Assembly (NCBI RefSeq): GCF_016741935.1
Contig: NZ_JAERRG010000023.1
Location: 62,001 to 126,000 of the forward strand
Source: Streptomyces endocoffeicus
Lineage (GTDB): Bacteria > Actinomycetota > Actinomycetes > Streptomycetales > Streptomycetaceae
Direction: 5' to 3'
Length of the DNA stretch: 64,000 nt
Shown here one piece after another: positions 56,745 through 64,000 of the stretch; positions within the stretch are counted from its first letter, which is position 1; every line of letters begins with the position of its first letter. The notes below the pieces were generated by a model. The model saw only the letters and a program-made list of their open reading frames with translations. It had not been told where the DNA came from and searched no databases. The translations under genes were made by a program, and so were the position numbers.

Positions 56745-57743
56745 ATGGCCCTCAAGCTCGGCGCCTACACCGCCTGCCTGCACGACCGCACCCTCTCCGA
56801 GGCCCTGGACATCCTGAAGGAGAACGGTCTGACCTCGGTCGAGGTCAATACCGGCGGTTTCATCCCCGCCCCGCACTGCCCGGTCGACCTGCTGCTGTCC
56901 TCGGCCACCGCACGCGAGGAGTACCTGGCGGCCTTCGCCGACCGGGGGATGGAACTGACCGGCCTCAACTGCAACGGCAATCCGCTCAGCCCCCTCCCCG
57001 GTGTCGGCCCGAAACACGCCGACGACCTGCGCCGCACCATCCGCCTCGCGGGCCTGCTCGGCGTCAGGCACGTGGTCACCATGTCCGGCACCCCGGGCTC
57101 CGACCCCGACGCCAAGTACCCCTCCTGGGTCGTCAACCCCTGGGACGGCGTGTACATGGACGTCCTGGACTACCAGTGGGGCGTGGCCGTCGAATTCTGG
57201 AAGGAGATCGACGCGCTCGCCCGGGAGAACGACGTCCGGGTCGCCATCGAGATGCACCCGCACAACGTCGTCTTCTCCCCTGTCACCCTGAAGCGGCTCG
57301 TCGACGAGACCGGTGCGAGCAACGTCGGCGCCGAGATGGACCCCTCCCATCTGATGTGGCAGGGCATGGACATCGTCGCCTCCATCAAGTGGCTCGGCCC
57401 GCTGGTCTTCCACGCCGCCGCGAAGGACGCCACGCTCTGCCCCGGCGCCGACATCCGCGGCGTCCTGGACACGTCCTTCACCCGTGTCCCCGCCGACGCC
57501 CCCGGCAAGGTCCCCACCGGCTACGGCTTCTGGTGCAACGCCTGGCCCGAGAACCCGGCGTGGAAGTTCGTCGCCGTCGGCCTCGGCAACGACGTCCCCT
57601 TCTGGACGGAGTTCCTGCGTGCCCTCGCCGAGGTGAACCCCGACATGGCCGTCAACATCGAGCACGAGGACGCCGCCTACTCCCAGACCGAGGGTCTGGC
57701 CCTGGCCGCCAAGAACCTCCGCGGCGCCGCGGAAGCCCTCTGA
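56745..57743 (+). CDS. sugar phosphate isomerase/epimerase, second copy type
   Basis: TIM-barrel isomerase of 332 aa from a different subgroup than the gene at 54615. It begins MALKLGAYTACLHDRTLSEA, has LGVRHVVTMSGTPG, the metal ligand Glu in VRVAIEMHPHNVVFSP, Asp/His in NVGAEMDPSHLMWQGMD and VFHAAAKDATLCPG, and a final Glu in NIEHEDAAYSQTEGL. AAGGAG precedes ATG 56745, 23 bp after the dehydrogenase. It is last in the operon: a 28-bp palindromic terminator follows. Likely works on the keto intermediate from the dehydrogenase. Confidence 0.92.
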   Translation: MALKLGAYTACLHDRTLSEALDILKENGLTSVEVNTGGFIPAPHCPVDLLLSSATAREEYLAAFADRGMELTGLNCNGNPLSPLPGVGPKHADDLRRTIRLAGLLGVRHVVTMSGTPGSDPDAKYPSWVVNPWDGVYMDVLDYQWGVAVEFWKEIDALARENDVRVAIEMHPHNVVFSPVTLKRLVDETGASNVGAEMDPSHLMWQGMDIVASIKWLGPLVFHAAAKDATLCPGADIRGVLDTSFTRVPADAPGKVPTGYGFWCNAWPENPAWKFVAVGLGNDVPFWTEFLRALAEVNPDMAVNIEHEDAAYSQTEGLALAAKNLRGAAEAL

Positions 57744-57762
57744 TCCACCCGCACCCGTGGGC

Positions 57763-57790
57763 CCCGCTTCCGCCGGCCGGCGGAAGCGGG
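57763..57790. terminator. perfect 28-bp palindrome, convergent terminator
   Basis: Arms CCCGCTTCCGCCGG and its exact complement, with no loop bases, between the isomerase stop (57743) and the DUF35 stop (57851). Cruciform or hairpin with a minimal loop, acting as a two-way terminator. Confidence 0.75.
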
Positions 57791-57850
57791 CGCCGCTGCT
57801 GTACTTCTCGCTGATGATCAAGGAGGGCGAACCGGACGTTCGCGGGCCCG

Positions 57851-58285
57851 CTATGCGTCGCAGAGCTGAAAGGCGATCTCCTGTGGCTGCGCCCCGAACC
57901 CCAGCCGTACCTCGGCTCCGACACACGCCCTGGCCAGCGGCACGGCGCTGACCCTGGCGCGGAGGCGGAACCCTTCGCGCATGTCGATGATGGCCATGGC
58001 GCGGGGCTTGCCCACGCTGCGACCGACAAAGGTGACGTGATGGATGACGCCGATACCGTCACTGCGTTCCTCGGCCATGTCGGTGGAGCCGCAGACAGGG
58101 CACAGCAGGCGGCGGAAGACCGCGGTATGGCACCAGCGGCAGCGCTGGAAGTACAGCACCCCGTCCCGGATCCCCCCTGCTGGGATGGGGCTCCGATGGT
58201 CCGCGTCCATCTGCGGTGCGGCAGTCGGGACGCCGTCCCCCTCGAAGGGGCCGTTGTCTGCGGTTTCGATCACTGTATGGGACAT
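57851..58285 (-). CDS. DUF35 OB-fold protein with rubredoxin-like zinc ribbon
   Basis: Acyl-CoA-associated OB-fold protein of 144 aa. The N-terminal zinc ribbon has CRWC (about residues 49-52) and CPVC (62-65), followed by the OB domain with VIHHVTFVGRSVGKPRAMAI and GAEVRLGF. Such proteins normally form complexes with thiolases, thiolase-like synthases or acyl-CoA dehydratases and channel acyl-CoA. Here it lies 83 bp behind the carboxylase alpha-subunit gene on the same strand, with AGGAGA before ATG 58285. No thiolase is present, so it may be partner of the carboxylase or of an enzyme elsewhere. Confidence 0.88.
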   Translation of the reverse strand: MSHTVIETADNGPFEGDGVPTAAPQMDADHRSPIPAGGIRDGVLYFQRCRWCHTAVFRRLLCPVCGSTDMAEERSDGIGVIHHVTFVGRSVGKPRAMAIIDMREGFRLRARVSAVPLARACVGAEVRLGFGAQPQEIAFQLCDA

Positions 58286-58368
58286 GGCGAATTCTCCTGA
58301 CCGCTGTCCGGTGCGGCGGAACGGCTCTGTGAAGGGAACGAGGGCGGCCCTGGTCGGCTGATGTGTCG

Positions 58369-60144
58369 TCAGTCCTTGATCTCGCAGATCGCGGCGCCGG
58401 CGGTGAGGGCGGCGCCTGTCTCGGCGGACAGGCCCTTGATGGTGCCGGACTTGTGCGCGTTCAGCGGCTGCTCCATCTTCATCGCCTCCAGGACGACGAC
58501 CAGGTCTCCCTCCTTGACCTCCTGGCCCTCCTCGACGGCGACCTTGACGATCGTGCCCTGCATCGGGGACGCGAGGGTGTCACCCGAGGCGACCGGGCCC
58601 GACTTCTTGGCCGCACGCCGCTTGGGGCGGGCGCCCGCGGCGTGGCCGGTGCGGGACGGCGACATGCCCAGCGAGGACGGCAGGGAGACCTCCAGGCGCT
58701 TGCCGCCGACCTCGACGACCACCGTCTCACGGCCCGGCTCCTCGTCCGTCTCCGCGTCCGAGGAGGCGGCGAAGGGCCTGATCTCGTTGCTGAACTCGGT
58801 CTCGATCCAGCGGGTGTGGGCCGTGAACGGCTCGGTGGAGCCAGTCAGTTCGGGGGCGAACGCCGGGTCCTTGACCACCGCGCGGTGGAACGGGATGGCG
58901 GTCGCCATGCCCTCGACCCGGAACTCGGCCAGGGCGCGAGCCGCCCGCTGAAGGGCCTGCGCACGGGTGGCGCCCGTGACGATCAGCTTGGCCAGCAGCG
59001 AGTCCCACGCCGGGCCGATCACGCTGCCCGCCTCCACACCGGCATCCATGCGCACGCCCGGGCCGGACGGCGGATCGAACGTGGTGACCGTGCCCGGGGC
59101 GGGCAGGAAGTTCCGGCCCGGGTCCTCGCCGTTGATGCGGAACTCGAAGGAGTGGCCGCGCGGTTCGGGGTCGCCGTAGCCGAGTTCCTCGCCGTCGGCG
59201 ATACGGAACATCTCGCGCACCAGGTCGATGCCGGCGACCTCCTCGGTGACCGGGTGCTCCACCTGAAGCCGGGTGTTGACCTCCAGGAAGGAGATCGTGC
59301 CGTCCATCCCGACCAGGAACTCCACCGTCCCCGCGCCGACGTAACCGGCCTCCTTGAGGATGGCCTTGGAGGCGGAGTACAGCTGCGCGACCTGCTCCTC
59401 GGACAGGAACGGCGCCGGGGCCTCCTCGACCAGCTTCTGGTGGCGGCGCTGGAGGGAGCAGTCACGGGTGGAGACCACGACCACATTGCCGTGGGTGTCG
59501 GCCAGGCACTGGGTCTCCACGTGCCGGGGCTTGTCCAGGTAGCGCTCGACGAAGCACTCGCCGCGCCCGAACGCGGCCACCGCCTCGCGGACCGCCGACT
59601 CGTAGAGCTCGGGGACCTCTTCGAGGGTGCGGGCGACCTTCAGGCCGCGGCCACCGCCGCCGAAGGCGGCCTTGATGGCGATGGGCAGGCCGTGCTCCTC
59701 GGCGAAGGCCACGACCTCCTCCGCCCCGGAGACGGGGTCGGGGGTCCCGGCCACCAGCGGGGCACCCGCGCGCTGGGCGATGTGCCGGGCGGCGACCTTG
59801 TCACCGAGGTCGCGGATGGCCCGCGGCGGCGGGCCGATCCAGATCAGACCGGCGTCCAGGACCGCCTGGGCGAACTCGGCGTTCTCCGACAGGAAGCCGT
59901 ATCCGGGATGGATGGCGTCCGCGCCGGACTCGCGTGCCGCGTTCAGGATCTTGTCGATCACCAGGTAGCTGGTCGCCGGGGTGTCACCGCCCAGGGCGAA
60001 CGCCTCGTCCGCGGCGCGGACGTGCGACGCGTCCCGGTCCGGGTCCGCGTAGACGGCCACGCTCACGATCCCGGCGTCCCGGCAGGCCCGGACCACGCGG
60101 ACAGCGATCTCGCCACGGTTGGCGATCAGCACCTTCGTCAGCAT
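58369..60144 (-). CDS. accA: acetyl/propionyl-CoA carboxylase alpha subunit (biotin carboxylase plus BCCP)
   Basis: ATP-dependent carboxylation of biotin on a fused carrier domain, 591 aa, the AccA1/AccA2 length of Streptomyces. The N-terminus MLTKVLIANRGEIAVRVVRA opens the biotin carboxylase domain; AFGGGGRGLKV is the ATP-grasp loop, and RRHQKLVEEAPAPF and EVNTRLQVEHPVTEE the active site. A linker of low complexity follows and the BCCP domain carries EAMKMEQ, with biotinyl-lysine 556. ATG 60144 overlaps by 7 nt the 36-aa ORF upstream. It pairs with the beta subunit at 60309 to make methylmalonyl-CoA or malonyl-CoA. Confidence 0.95.
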   Translation of the reverse strand: MLTKVLIANRGEIAVRVVRACRDAGIVSVAVYADPDRDASHVRAADEAFALGGDTPATSYLVIDKILNAARESGADAIHPGYGFLSENAEFAQAVLDAGLIWIGPPPRAIRDLGDKVAARHIAQRAGAPLVAGTPDPVSGAEEVVAFAEEHGLPIAIKAAFGGGGRGLKVARTLEEVPELYESAVREAVAAFGRGECFVERYLDKPRHVETQCLADTHGNVVVVSTRDCSLQRRHQKLVEEAPAPFLSEEQVAQLYSASKAILKEAGYVGAGTVEFLVGMDGTISFLEVNTRLQVEHPVTEEVAGIDLVREMFRIADGEELGYGDPEPRGHSFEFRINGEDPGRNFLPAPGTVTTFDPPSGPGVRMDAGVEAGSVIGPAWDSLLAKLIVTGATRAQALQRAARALAEFRVEGMATAIPFHRAVVKDPAFAPELTGSTEPFTAHTRWIETEFSNEIRPFAASSDAETDEEPGRETVVVEVGGKRLEVSLPSSLGMSPSRTGHAAGARPKRRAAKKSGPVASGDTLASPMQGTIVKVAVEEGQEVKEGDLVVVLEAMKMEQPLNAHKSGTIKGLSAETGAALTAGAAICEIKD

Positions 60145-60248
60145 TCCGACTCCAGCTCGTTCCCAGCCGCGGTCAGCCGGTGCACCACGCGCGCGTGCGG
60201 TGCCGCGACGGCGCCGGCCTGCTCCGCTCGTTCCAACAGGTCGTTCAT
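60138..60248 (-). CDS. 36-aa ORF in the epsilon-subunit position of the carboxylase operon
   Basis: A tiny frame between the beta- and alpha-subunit genes, ATG 60248 behind GGAG (about 8 nt spacing), ending at 60138 and overlapping the alpha-subunit start by 7 nt. The peptide opens MNDLLERAEQAGAVAAPHAR and is helical. Streptomyces acyl-CoA carboxylases usually have a small epsilon subunit gene at just this place, but the sequence lacks the typical C-terminal PTPEELAAL motif, so similarity is not claimed. A translational coupling leader is the alternative. Confidence 0.5.
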   Translation of the reverse strand: MNDLLERAEQAGAVAAPHARVVHRLTAAGNELESEC

Positions 60249-60308
60249 GCTGCTTTCTCCAAGAGTCGGGGTCTGCTCGTTCAACGAGGCCAGTAGGAGC
60301 GGTCCGGG

Positions 60309-61925
60309 CTAGAGGGGGATGTTGCCGTGCTTCCTGGGCGGCAGCGACTCGCGCTTGGTGCTCAGCTGACGCAGGCCGCGCACGATGTGCCGACGGGTCT
60401 CGGACGGCATGATCACCGCGTCGACGTAGCCGCGCTCGGCCGCGACATAGGGGTTGAGGAGGGTGTCCTCGTACTCCTGGATGAGCCGCGCCCGGGTCGC
60501 CTCCACGTCGCCGCCGGTCTCGGCCTCGGCCTCGGCCTCGGCGAGGGTGCGGCGGTGCAGGATGTTGACCGCGCCCTGGGCGCCCATGACAGCGATCTGG
60601 GCGGTCGGCCAGGCCAGGTTGAGGTCGGCGCCCAGGTGCTTGGAGCCCATGACGTCGTAGGCGCCGCCGAAGGCCTTGCGAGTGATCAACGTAATCAGCG
60701 GGACCGTCGCCTCCGCGTAGGCGTAGATCAGCTTGGCGCCGCGGCGGATGATGCCGTCGTGCTCCTGGCCCACGCCCGGCAGGAAGCCCGGCACATCGAC
60801 GAAGGTGATGACCGGGATGTTGAAGGCGTCGCAGGTGCGTACGAAGCGCGCGCCCTTCTCGCTCGCCTTGATGTCCAGACAGCCGGCGGACTGCATCGGC
60901 TGGTTGGCGACGATGCCCACCGGGTGGCCCTCGACCCGCCCGAAGCCGGTGACGATGTTCGGCGCGAACAGCGGCTGTGTCTCGAAGAACTCGGTGTCGT
61001 CGAGGATGTGCTCGATCACCCTGTGCATGTCGTACGGCTGGTTCGCGCTGTCGGGTACGAGGGTGTCCAGCTCCAGGTCCTCGTCCGTGACGGCGAGGTC
61101 CGCCTCCTCGGGGAAGACCGGCGGCTCGGAGAGGTTGTTGGACGGCAGGTACGACAGCAGTTGCTTGACGTACTCGATGGCGTCCTTCTCGTCCCCGGCC
61201 ATGTGGTGCGCGACACCGGAGGTGGTGTTGTGGGTGCGGGCGCCGCCCAGCTCCTCGAAGCCGACGTCCTCACCGGTGACGGTCTTGATGACGTCCGGGC
61301 CGGTGATGAACATGTGCGAGGTCTGGTCGACCATGACCGTGAAGTCGGTGATCGCCGGGGAGTACACGGCTCCCCCCGCGCAGGGGCCCACGACCAGGCT
61401 GATCTGCGGGATGACACCACTCGCGTGGGTGTTGCGGCGGAAGATCTCGCCGTAGGCGCCGAGGGAGGCCACGCCCTCCTGGATGCGGGCGCCGCCGGAG
61501 TCGTTGATGCCGATGACCGGGCAGCCGGTCTTCAGCGCGAAGTCCATCACCTTGACGATCTTCTGGCCGTAGACCTCGCCCAGCGCGCCGCCGAAGACGG
61601 TGAAGTCCTGGGAGAACACGGCCACCGGTCGGCCGTCGACCGTGCCGTACCCGGTGACGACGCCGTCGCCGTAGGGGCGGTTGCCGGCCAGGCCGAAGTT
61701 GGTGGAGCGGTGCCGGGCGAACTCGTCGAGCTCCACGAAGGAGCCCTCGTCGAGCAGCAGGTCGATCCGCTCGCGAGCCGTCAGCTTGCCCTTGGCGTGC
61801 TGCTTTTCGACGGCGCGCGCGGAGCCGGCGTGCGTCGCTTCCTCGGTACGGCGCTGAAGATCCGCGAGCTTGCCCGCGGTGGTGTGGAACCGCGGGCGGT
61901 GCTCACTCTGCGTAACGGAATCCAC
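60309..61925 (-). CDS. pccB: propionyl-CoA carboxylase beta subunit (carboxyltransferase)
   Basis: Transfers CO2 from biotin to acyl-CoA; 538 aa, hexameric in family members. Motifs: HAKGKLTARERIDLLLDEGS, NDSGGARIQEGVASLGAYG (acyl-CoA oxyanion site), GPCAGGAVYSPAITDF, and AFGGAYDVMGSKHLGADL, in which Asp of GGAYDVM corresponds to Asp422 of S. coelicolor PccB (Ile in AccB), favouring propionyl-CoA over acetyl-CoA. GTG 61925 has AGGAGG upstream. The longer frame to 62297 runs through the promoter. It is divergent from a TetR gene with a palindrome between. Confidence 0.94.
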   Translation of the reverse strand: MDSVTQSEHRPRFHTTAGKLADLQRRTEEATHAGSARAVEKQHAKGKLTARERIDLLLDEGSFVELDEFARHRSTNFGLAGNRPYGDGVVTGYGTVDGRPVAVFSQDFTVFGGALGEVYGQKIVKVMDFALKTGCPVIGINDSGGARIQEGVASLGAYGEIFRRNTHASGVIPQISLVVGPCAGGAVYSPAITDFTVMVDQTSHMFITGPDVIKTVTGEDVGFEELGGARTHNTTSGVAHHMAGDEKDAIEYVKQLLSYLPSNNLSEPPVFPEEADLAVTDEDLELDTLVPDSANQPYDMHRVIEHILDDTEFFETQPLFAPNIVTGFGRVEGHPVGIVANQPMQSAGCLDIKASEKGARFVRTCDAFNIPVITFVDVPGFLPGVGQEHDGIIRRGAKLIYAYAEATVPLITLITRKAFGGAYDVMGSKHLGADLNLAWPTAQIAVMGAQGAVNILHRRTLAEAEAEAETGGDVEATRARLIQEYEDTLLNPYVAAERGYVDAVIMPSETRRHIVRGLRQLSTKRESLPPRKHGNIPL

Positions 61926-61961
61926 GCCGGAACCTCCTATGGTACTCAATGTCTTATGAAC

Positions 61962-61974
61962 GGTACTCAGTACC
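61962..61974. promoter_or_regulatory. TetR-type operator between pccB and tetR
   Basis: GGTACT-C-AGTACC, a perfect 6-bp-arm palindrome, 37 bp from the pccB start and 54 bp from the TetR start. A half-like copy GGTACTCAAT occurs at 61941-61950, 16 bp from pccB. Probable binding sites of the divergent TetR protein. Confidence 0.75.
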
Positions 61975-62027
61975 GCCCGGTGGGGCAAGTGGTCTCCGGG
62001 CACTGAGACAAGGGAGGATGAGCGGTC

Positions 62028-62708
62028 ATGAGCAAGCCAGCCGCGCGGATCCGGCTCGCGGACGCCGCGTTCGTTCTCTTCGACGAACGCGGATACGAGC
62101 GGACCACCGTCGATGACATCGCCGAACGGGCCGGAGTGGGCCGTACGACGTTCTTCCGGCACTACCGGTCGAAGGAAGCGGTCATCTTCCCCGATCATGA
62201 CCGGCTGCTGGAGCTGATCAGGGACCGCCTGGCCACCTCCAGTGACAGCACCGCCCTGGTCGCCGTATCCGACGCCGTACGCCTGGTGCTGCTGCACTAC
62301 ATCGATGAGGGCGACCTCGCACGCCGCAGGTACGCGCTGACCAGCAAGGTTTCCGCCCTACGGGATCGGGAGATCGCCAGCGTGGCGCGCTACCAGCGAC
62401 TGTTCCGCGAGTTCATCGCGGACTGGATGGGAGACCCCACCGAGGCGGCCTCGCTTCGGGCCGAGCTCATGGCGGCGGCAGTGGTGGCGGCCCACAACCA
62501 CGTACTGCGCCGATGGCTCCGCGGCGAGTCCGCCGACCCCGTCGCGGAGGTCGACGAGGCGATGCGCGAAGTCCTCGCTCTCTTCCCGACACCTCAGTCC
62601 CCCGGGGGAAGGGACGATGACGGCACCACCCTCGTCGCGTTCCGGACCAGCCAGGATCTCGATGCCTTGCTCCCCTCGCTGCGACGCCTCATCGAGGACG
62701 GCCCTTGA
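62028..62708 (+). CDS. TetR-family regulator, likely controlling the carboxylase operon
   Basis: Repressor-type protein of 226 aa: N-terminal TetR helix-turn-helix (TTVDDIAERAGVGRTTFFRH, about residues 25-44, then YRSKEAV) and a helical ligand domain ending around 200. ATG 62028 has GGGAGG 10 nt upstream. Divergent from pccB with a GGTACTCAGTACC palindrome between the two, so it likely represses itself and the carboxylase genes, perhaps sensing an acyl-CoA or fatty acid. Its stop overlaps the TTG start of a second TetR gene. Confidence 0.9.
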   Translation: MSKPAARIRLADAAFVLFDERGYERTTVDDIAERAGVGRTTFFRHYRSKEAVIFPDHDRLLELIRDRLATSSDSTALVAVSDAVRLVLLHYIDEGDLARRRYALTSKVSALRDREIASVARYQRLFREFIADWMGDPTEAASLRAELMAAAVVAAHNHVLRRWLRGESADPVAEVDEAMREVLALFPTPQSPGGRDDDGTTLVAFRTSQDLDALLPSLRRLIEDGP

Positions 62709-63313
62709 GCGCGCCTCGGCATCGCCTTCACACGACGAGCACCGCGCGCCCCGCACGGGGGCGCCCCGCACGGCTGAGCCGCGAGCTGATCGTCTCCACC
62801 GCGCTGCGGTGCGACCTCACCACGCTCACCATGCGGGAACTCGCCACCCACCTCGGCGTCTCGCACTCCGCGCTCTACCGCTGGGTCCGCGACCGCGAAG
62901 GGCTCTTCGACCTGATCAGCGAGGTCATGGTCGAGCGCATCCTGCCGCCGGACGACCCCACGGAGCACACCTGGCGCTCATGGCTGGCCCGCCTCGCATG
63001 GGCCATGCACGACGAGTTCCTGGCCGTCCCCGGATACGCGGCCCGCGTCGCGCATCCGCACCGGCACAACCCGGCCTCGTTCGGGCGGCTGCGCGAGCGG
63101 GTGGAGGCCGCGTTCATCGCGGCCGGGGCCGCACCGGAGGCGGCGCGGCAGAGCTGGTACGTCTTCGGCCTGAGCGTCGTCCAGTGGCTCGGCGGGGTCG
63201 ACCAGGGCGTCTCCATGGAGGGTGCGCCGCCCCGCTTCGACCTCTTCCTCGACACGCTGCTGCGCGGCCTGCCCGCCCGCCTTCCCGTCGAACACCCGCG
63301 TCCCGACGTCTGA
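62705..63313 (+). CDS. second TetR-family regulator
   Basis: DNA-binding protein of 202 aa with an N-terminal tail, helix-turn-helix LTMRELATHLGVSHSALYRW (residues about 41-60) followed by VRDREGL, and a TetR C-terminal domain with WRSWLARLAWAMHDEFLAVP. The TTG start overlaps the stop of the first TetR gene (TTGA), so the two are co-translated. Two regulators in tandem are unusual: the second may control a distant gene, or heterodimerise with the first. Target not visible in the window, unless it is the convergent oxidoreductase at 63344. Confidence 0.85.
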   Translation: MSAPRHRLHTTSTARPARGRPARLSRELIVSTALRCDLTTLTMRELATHLGVSHSALYRWVRDREGLFDLISEVMVERILPPDDPTEHTWRSWLARLAWAMHDEFLAVPGYAARVAHPHRHNPASFGRLRERVEAAFIAAGAAPEAARQSWYVFGLSVVQWLGGVDQGVSMEGAPPRFDLFLDTLLRGLPARLPVEHPRPDV

Positions 63314-63343
63314 TGCGACGCACCGCGAATCCTCGGCCGTAGG

Positions 63344-64000
63344 TCACAACGCCGCGGCCTCGAGCACCAGCTTGCCCGTGGTGGTGCCCGATTCGATGCG
63401 GCGGTGGGCCTCGGCGGCCTGTTCCAGCGGCAGGGTTTCGACCCGCGTCCGCAGGTCTCCCGTCGCCGCGGCCGCCACCGCGCGGCGCAGCGCCCGGCGT
63501 GTCTCCCCGGGGAAGGCGGCGGCGAAGGCGGCCAGGTTGAAGCCGGAGACGGTCCTGTTGGTGAACCACAGTTCGTTGGCCGGGATACCGATGTCCGCGG
63601 CGCCGGAGGCGTTGCCCATCACCACCAGGCGTCCCATCGGGGCCAGCCGGTCCAGGCCCGCGCGGCGGGCGGGGCCGCCGACCATGTCGACCACGACGTC
63701 GAACTCGCCCGCGTCGGCGATCCGGTCCCGCGTGATCACCTCGTGGTAGCCGAAGCGCCTGGCGGTCTCGATCTTGGCCGCGCTGCCGACGGTGCCGACC
63801 ACGTGGCCCGCGCCCAGCAGGCGGGCGGCCTGGCCGAGTTGGCTTCCCACGCCGCCGGCCGCGGCATGGATCAGCACGCGTTCTCCGGGCTCGATCCGGG
63901 CCACCCGGTCGAGCACGAGGAACGCGGTGGTGCTGTTGGACGGCAGCGCCGCGGCGACGTCCATCCCGATACCGAGGCCGTCCAGCGGCACGGCCAGGGC
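63344..64000 (-). CDS. zinc-less MDR alcohol dehydrogenase/quinone oxidoreductase-like, start beyond window
   Basis: Medium-chain NADPH-dependent reductase; 218 residues are visible and the N-terminal part is off the right edge. The cofactor-binding region is VLIHAAAGGVGSQLGQAARL, the quinone-oxidoreductase signature, followed by GTVGSAAKIETARRFGYHEV and DVVVDMVGGPARRAGLDRLA; the C-terminus ends HRRIESGTTTGKLVLEAAAL. Ends 30 bp from the stop of the convergent second TetR gene. A role in quinone or enone reduction is inferred from family only. Confidence 0.88.
   Translation of the reverse strand, partial: ALAVPLDGLGIGMDVAAALPSNSTTAFLVLDRVARIEPGERVLIHAAAGGVGSQLGQAARLLGAGHVVGTVGSAAKIETARRFGYHEVITRDRIADAGEFDVVVDMVGGPARRAGLDRLAPMGRLVVMGNASGAADIGIPANELWFTNRTVSGFNLAAFAAAFPGETRRALRRAVAAAATGDLRTRVETLPLEQAAEAHRRIESGTTTGKLVLEAAAL

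Overview
The window is high-GC actinobacterial chromosome and almost certainly comes from a Streptomyces. The support is overwhelming G/C at third codon positions, GTG and TTG starts, ATGA/GTGA start-stop overlaps inside operons, Tat-type secreted enzymes, rare TTA (bldA) codons near some gene starts, and family content (FBP zinc finger, XRE/MmyB regulator with alpha/beta hydrolase, PccB/AccA carboxylase, F420-type LLM enzyme). I found no rRNA, tRNA, CRISPR array, intact insertion sequence or phage genes. It reads as accessory catabolic chromosome: a series of substrate-specific operons, most with their own regulator and a recognisable palindromic operator.

Layout. 1-2980: end of an FBP zinc-finger gene, a DHA2 exporter, and a decayed intergenic stretch with an IS982-like remnant and a 56-bp near-perfect palindrome. 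2981-8962: polar amino-acid-type ABC importer, M20 amidohydrolase and PLP lyase, divergent from a GntR regulator, with a strong 36-bp inverted repeat between them. 9086-19244: mixed single genes (a 771-aa helical protein of unknown function, a Tat-exported serine hydrolase, two SDR/hydrolase genes, a possibly leaderless SAM methyltransferase, an XRE regulator, small proteins). 19839-23120: a GlnE-type glutamine synthetase adenylyltransferase whose N-terminal DxD site is changed to GxE. 24157-27084: secreted GH67 alpha-glucuronidase.

27153-34798: a six-gene catabolic operon (DUF6282, cupin, HpcH aldolase, LLM oxidoreductase, BKACE, SDR) divergent from an MHS transporter and followed by an IclR regulator. 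The same 15-bp palindrome lies upstream of all three units. 34908-42673: a FadR/LldR-type regulator divergent from a B12 mutase operon. The large subunit carries the Ile/Asp pair of 2-hydroxyisobutyryl-CoA mutase; an acyl-CoA ligase, a MeaB GTPase, a lactate-permease-family carrier and a PduO-like protein complete what looks like a self-contained 2-hydroxyisobutyrate (or similar tertiary 2-hydroxyacid) uptake and isomerisation operon.

42861-50762: LacI regulator with a double operator, FAD oxidoreductase, HyuA-like hydantoinase without HyuB, HExxH protein, permease, secreted beta-propeller protein. 50775-57743: an exporter with an operator over its start codon, then a LacI-controlled sugar/cyclitol operon (orphan binding protein, two TIM-barrel isomerases, a Gfo/Idh/MocA dehydrogenase). 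57851-63313: propionyl-CoA carboxylase (beta subunit, a 36-aa ORF in the epsilon position, biotinylated alpha subunit) with a DUF35 protein and two TetR genes. The window ends inside a quinone-oxidoreductase-like gene.

The parts may be linked metabolically. The mutase operon yields 3-hydroxyacyl-CoA, and the carboxylase handles propionyl-CoA, but no sequence evidence ties their regulation together.
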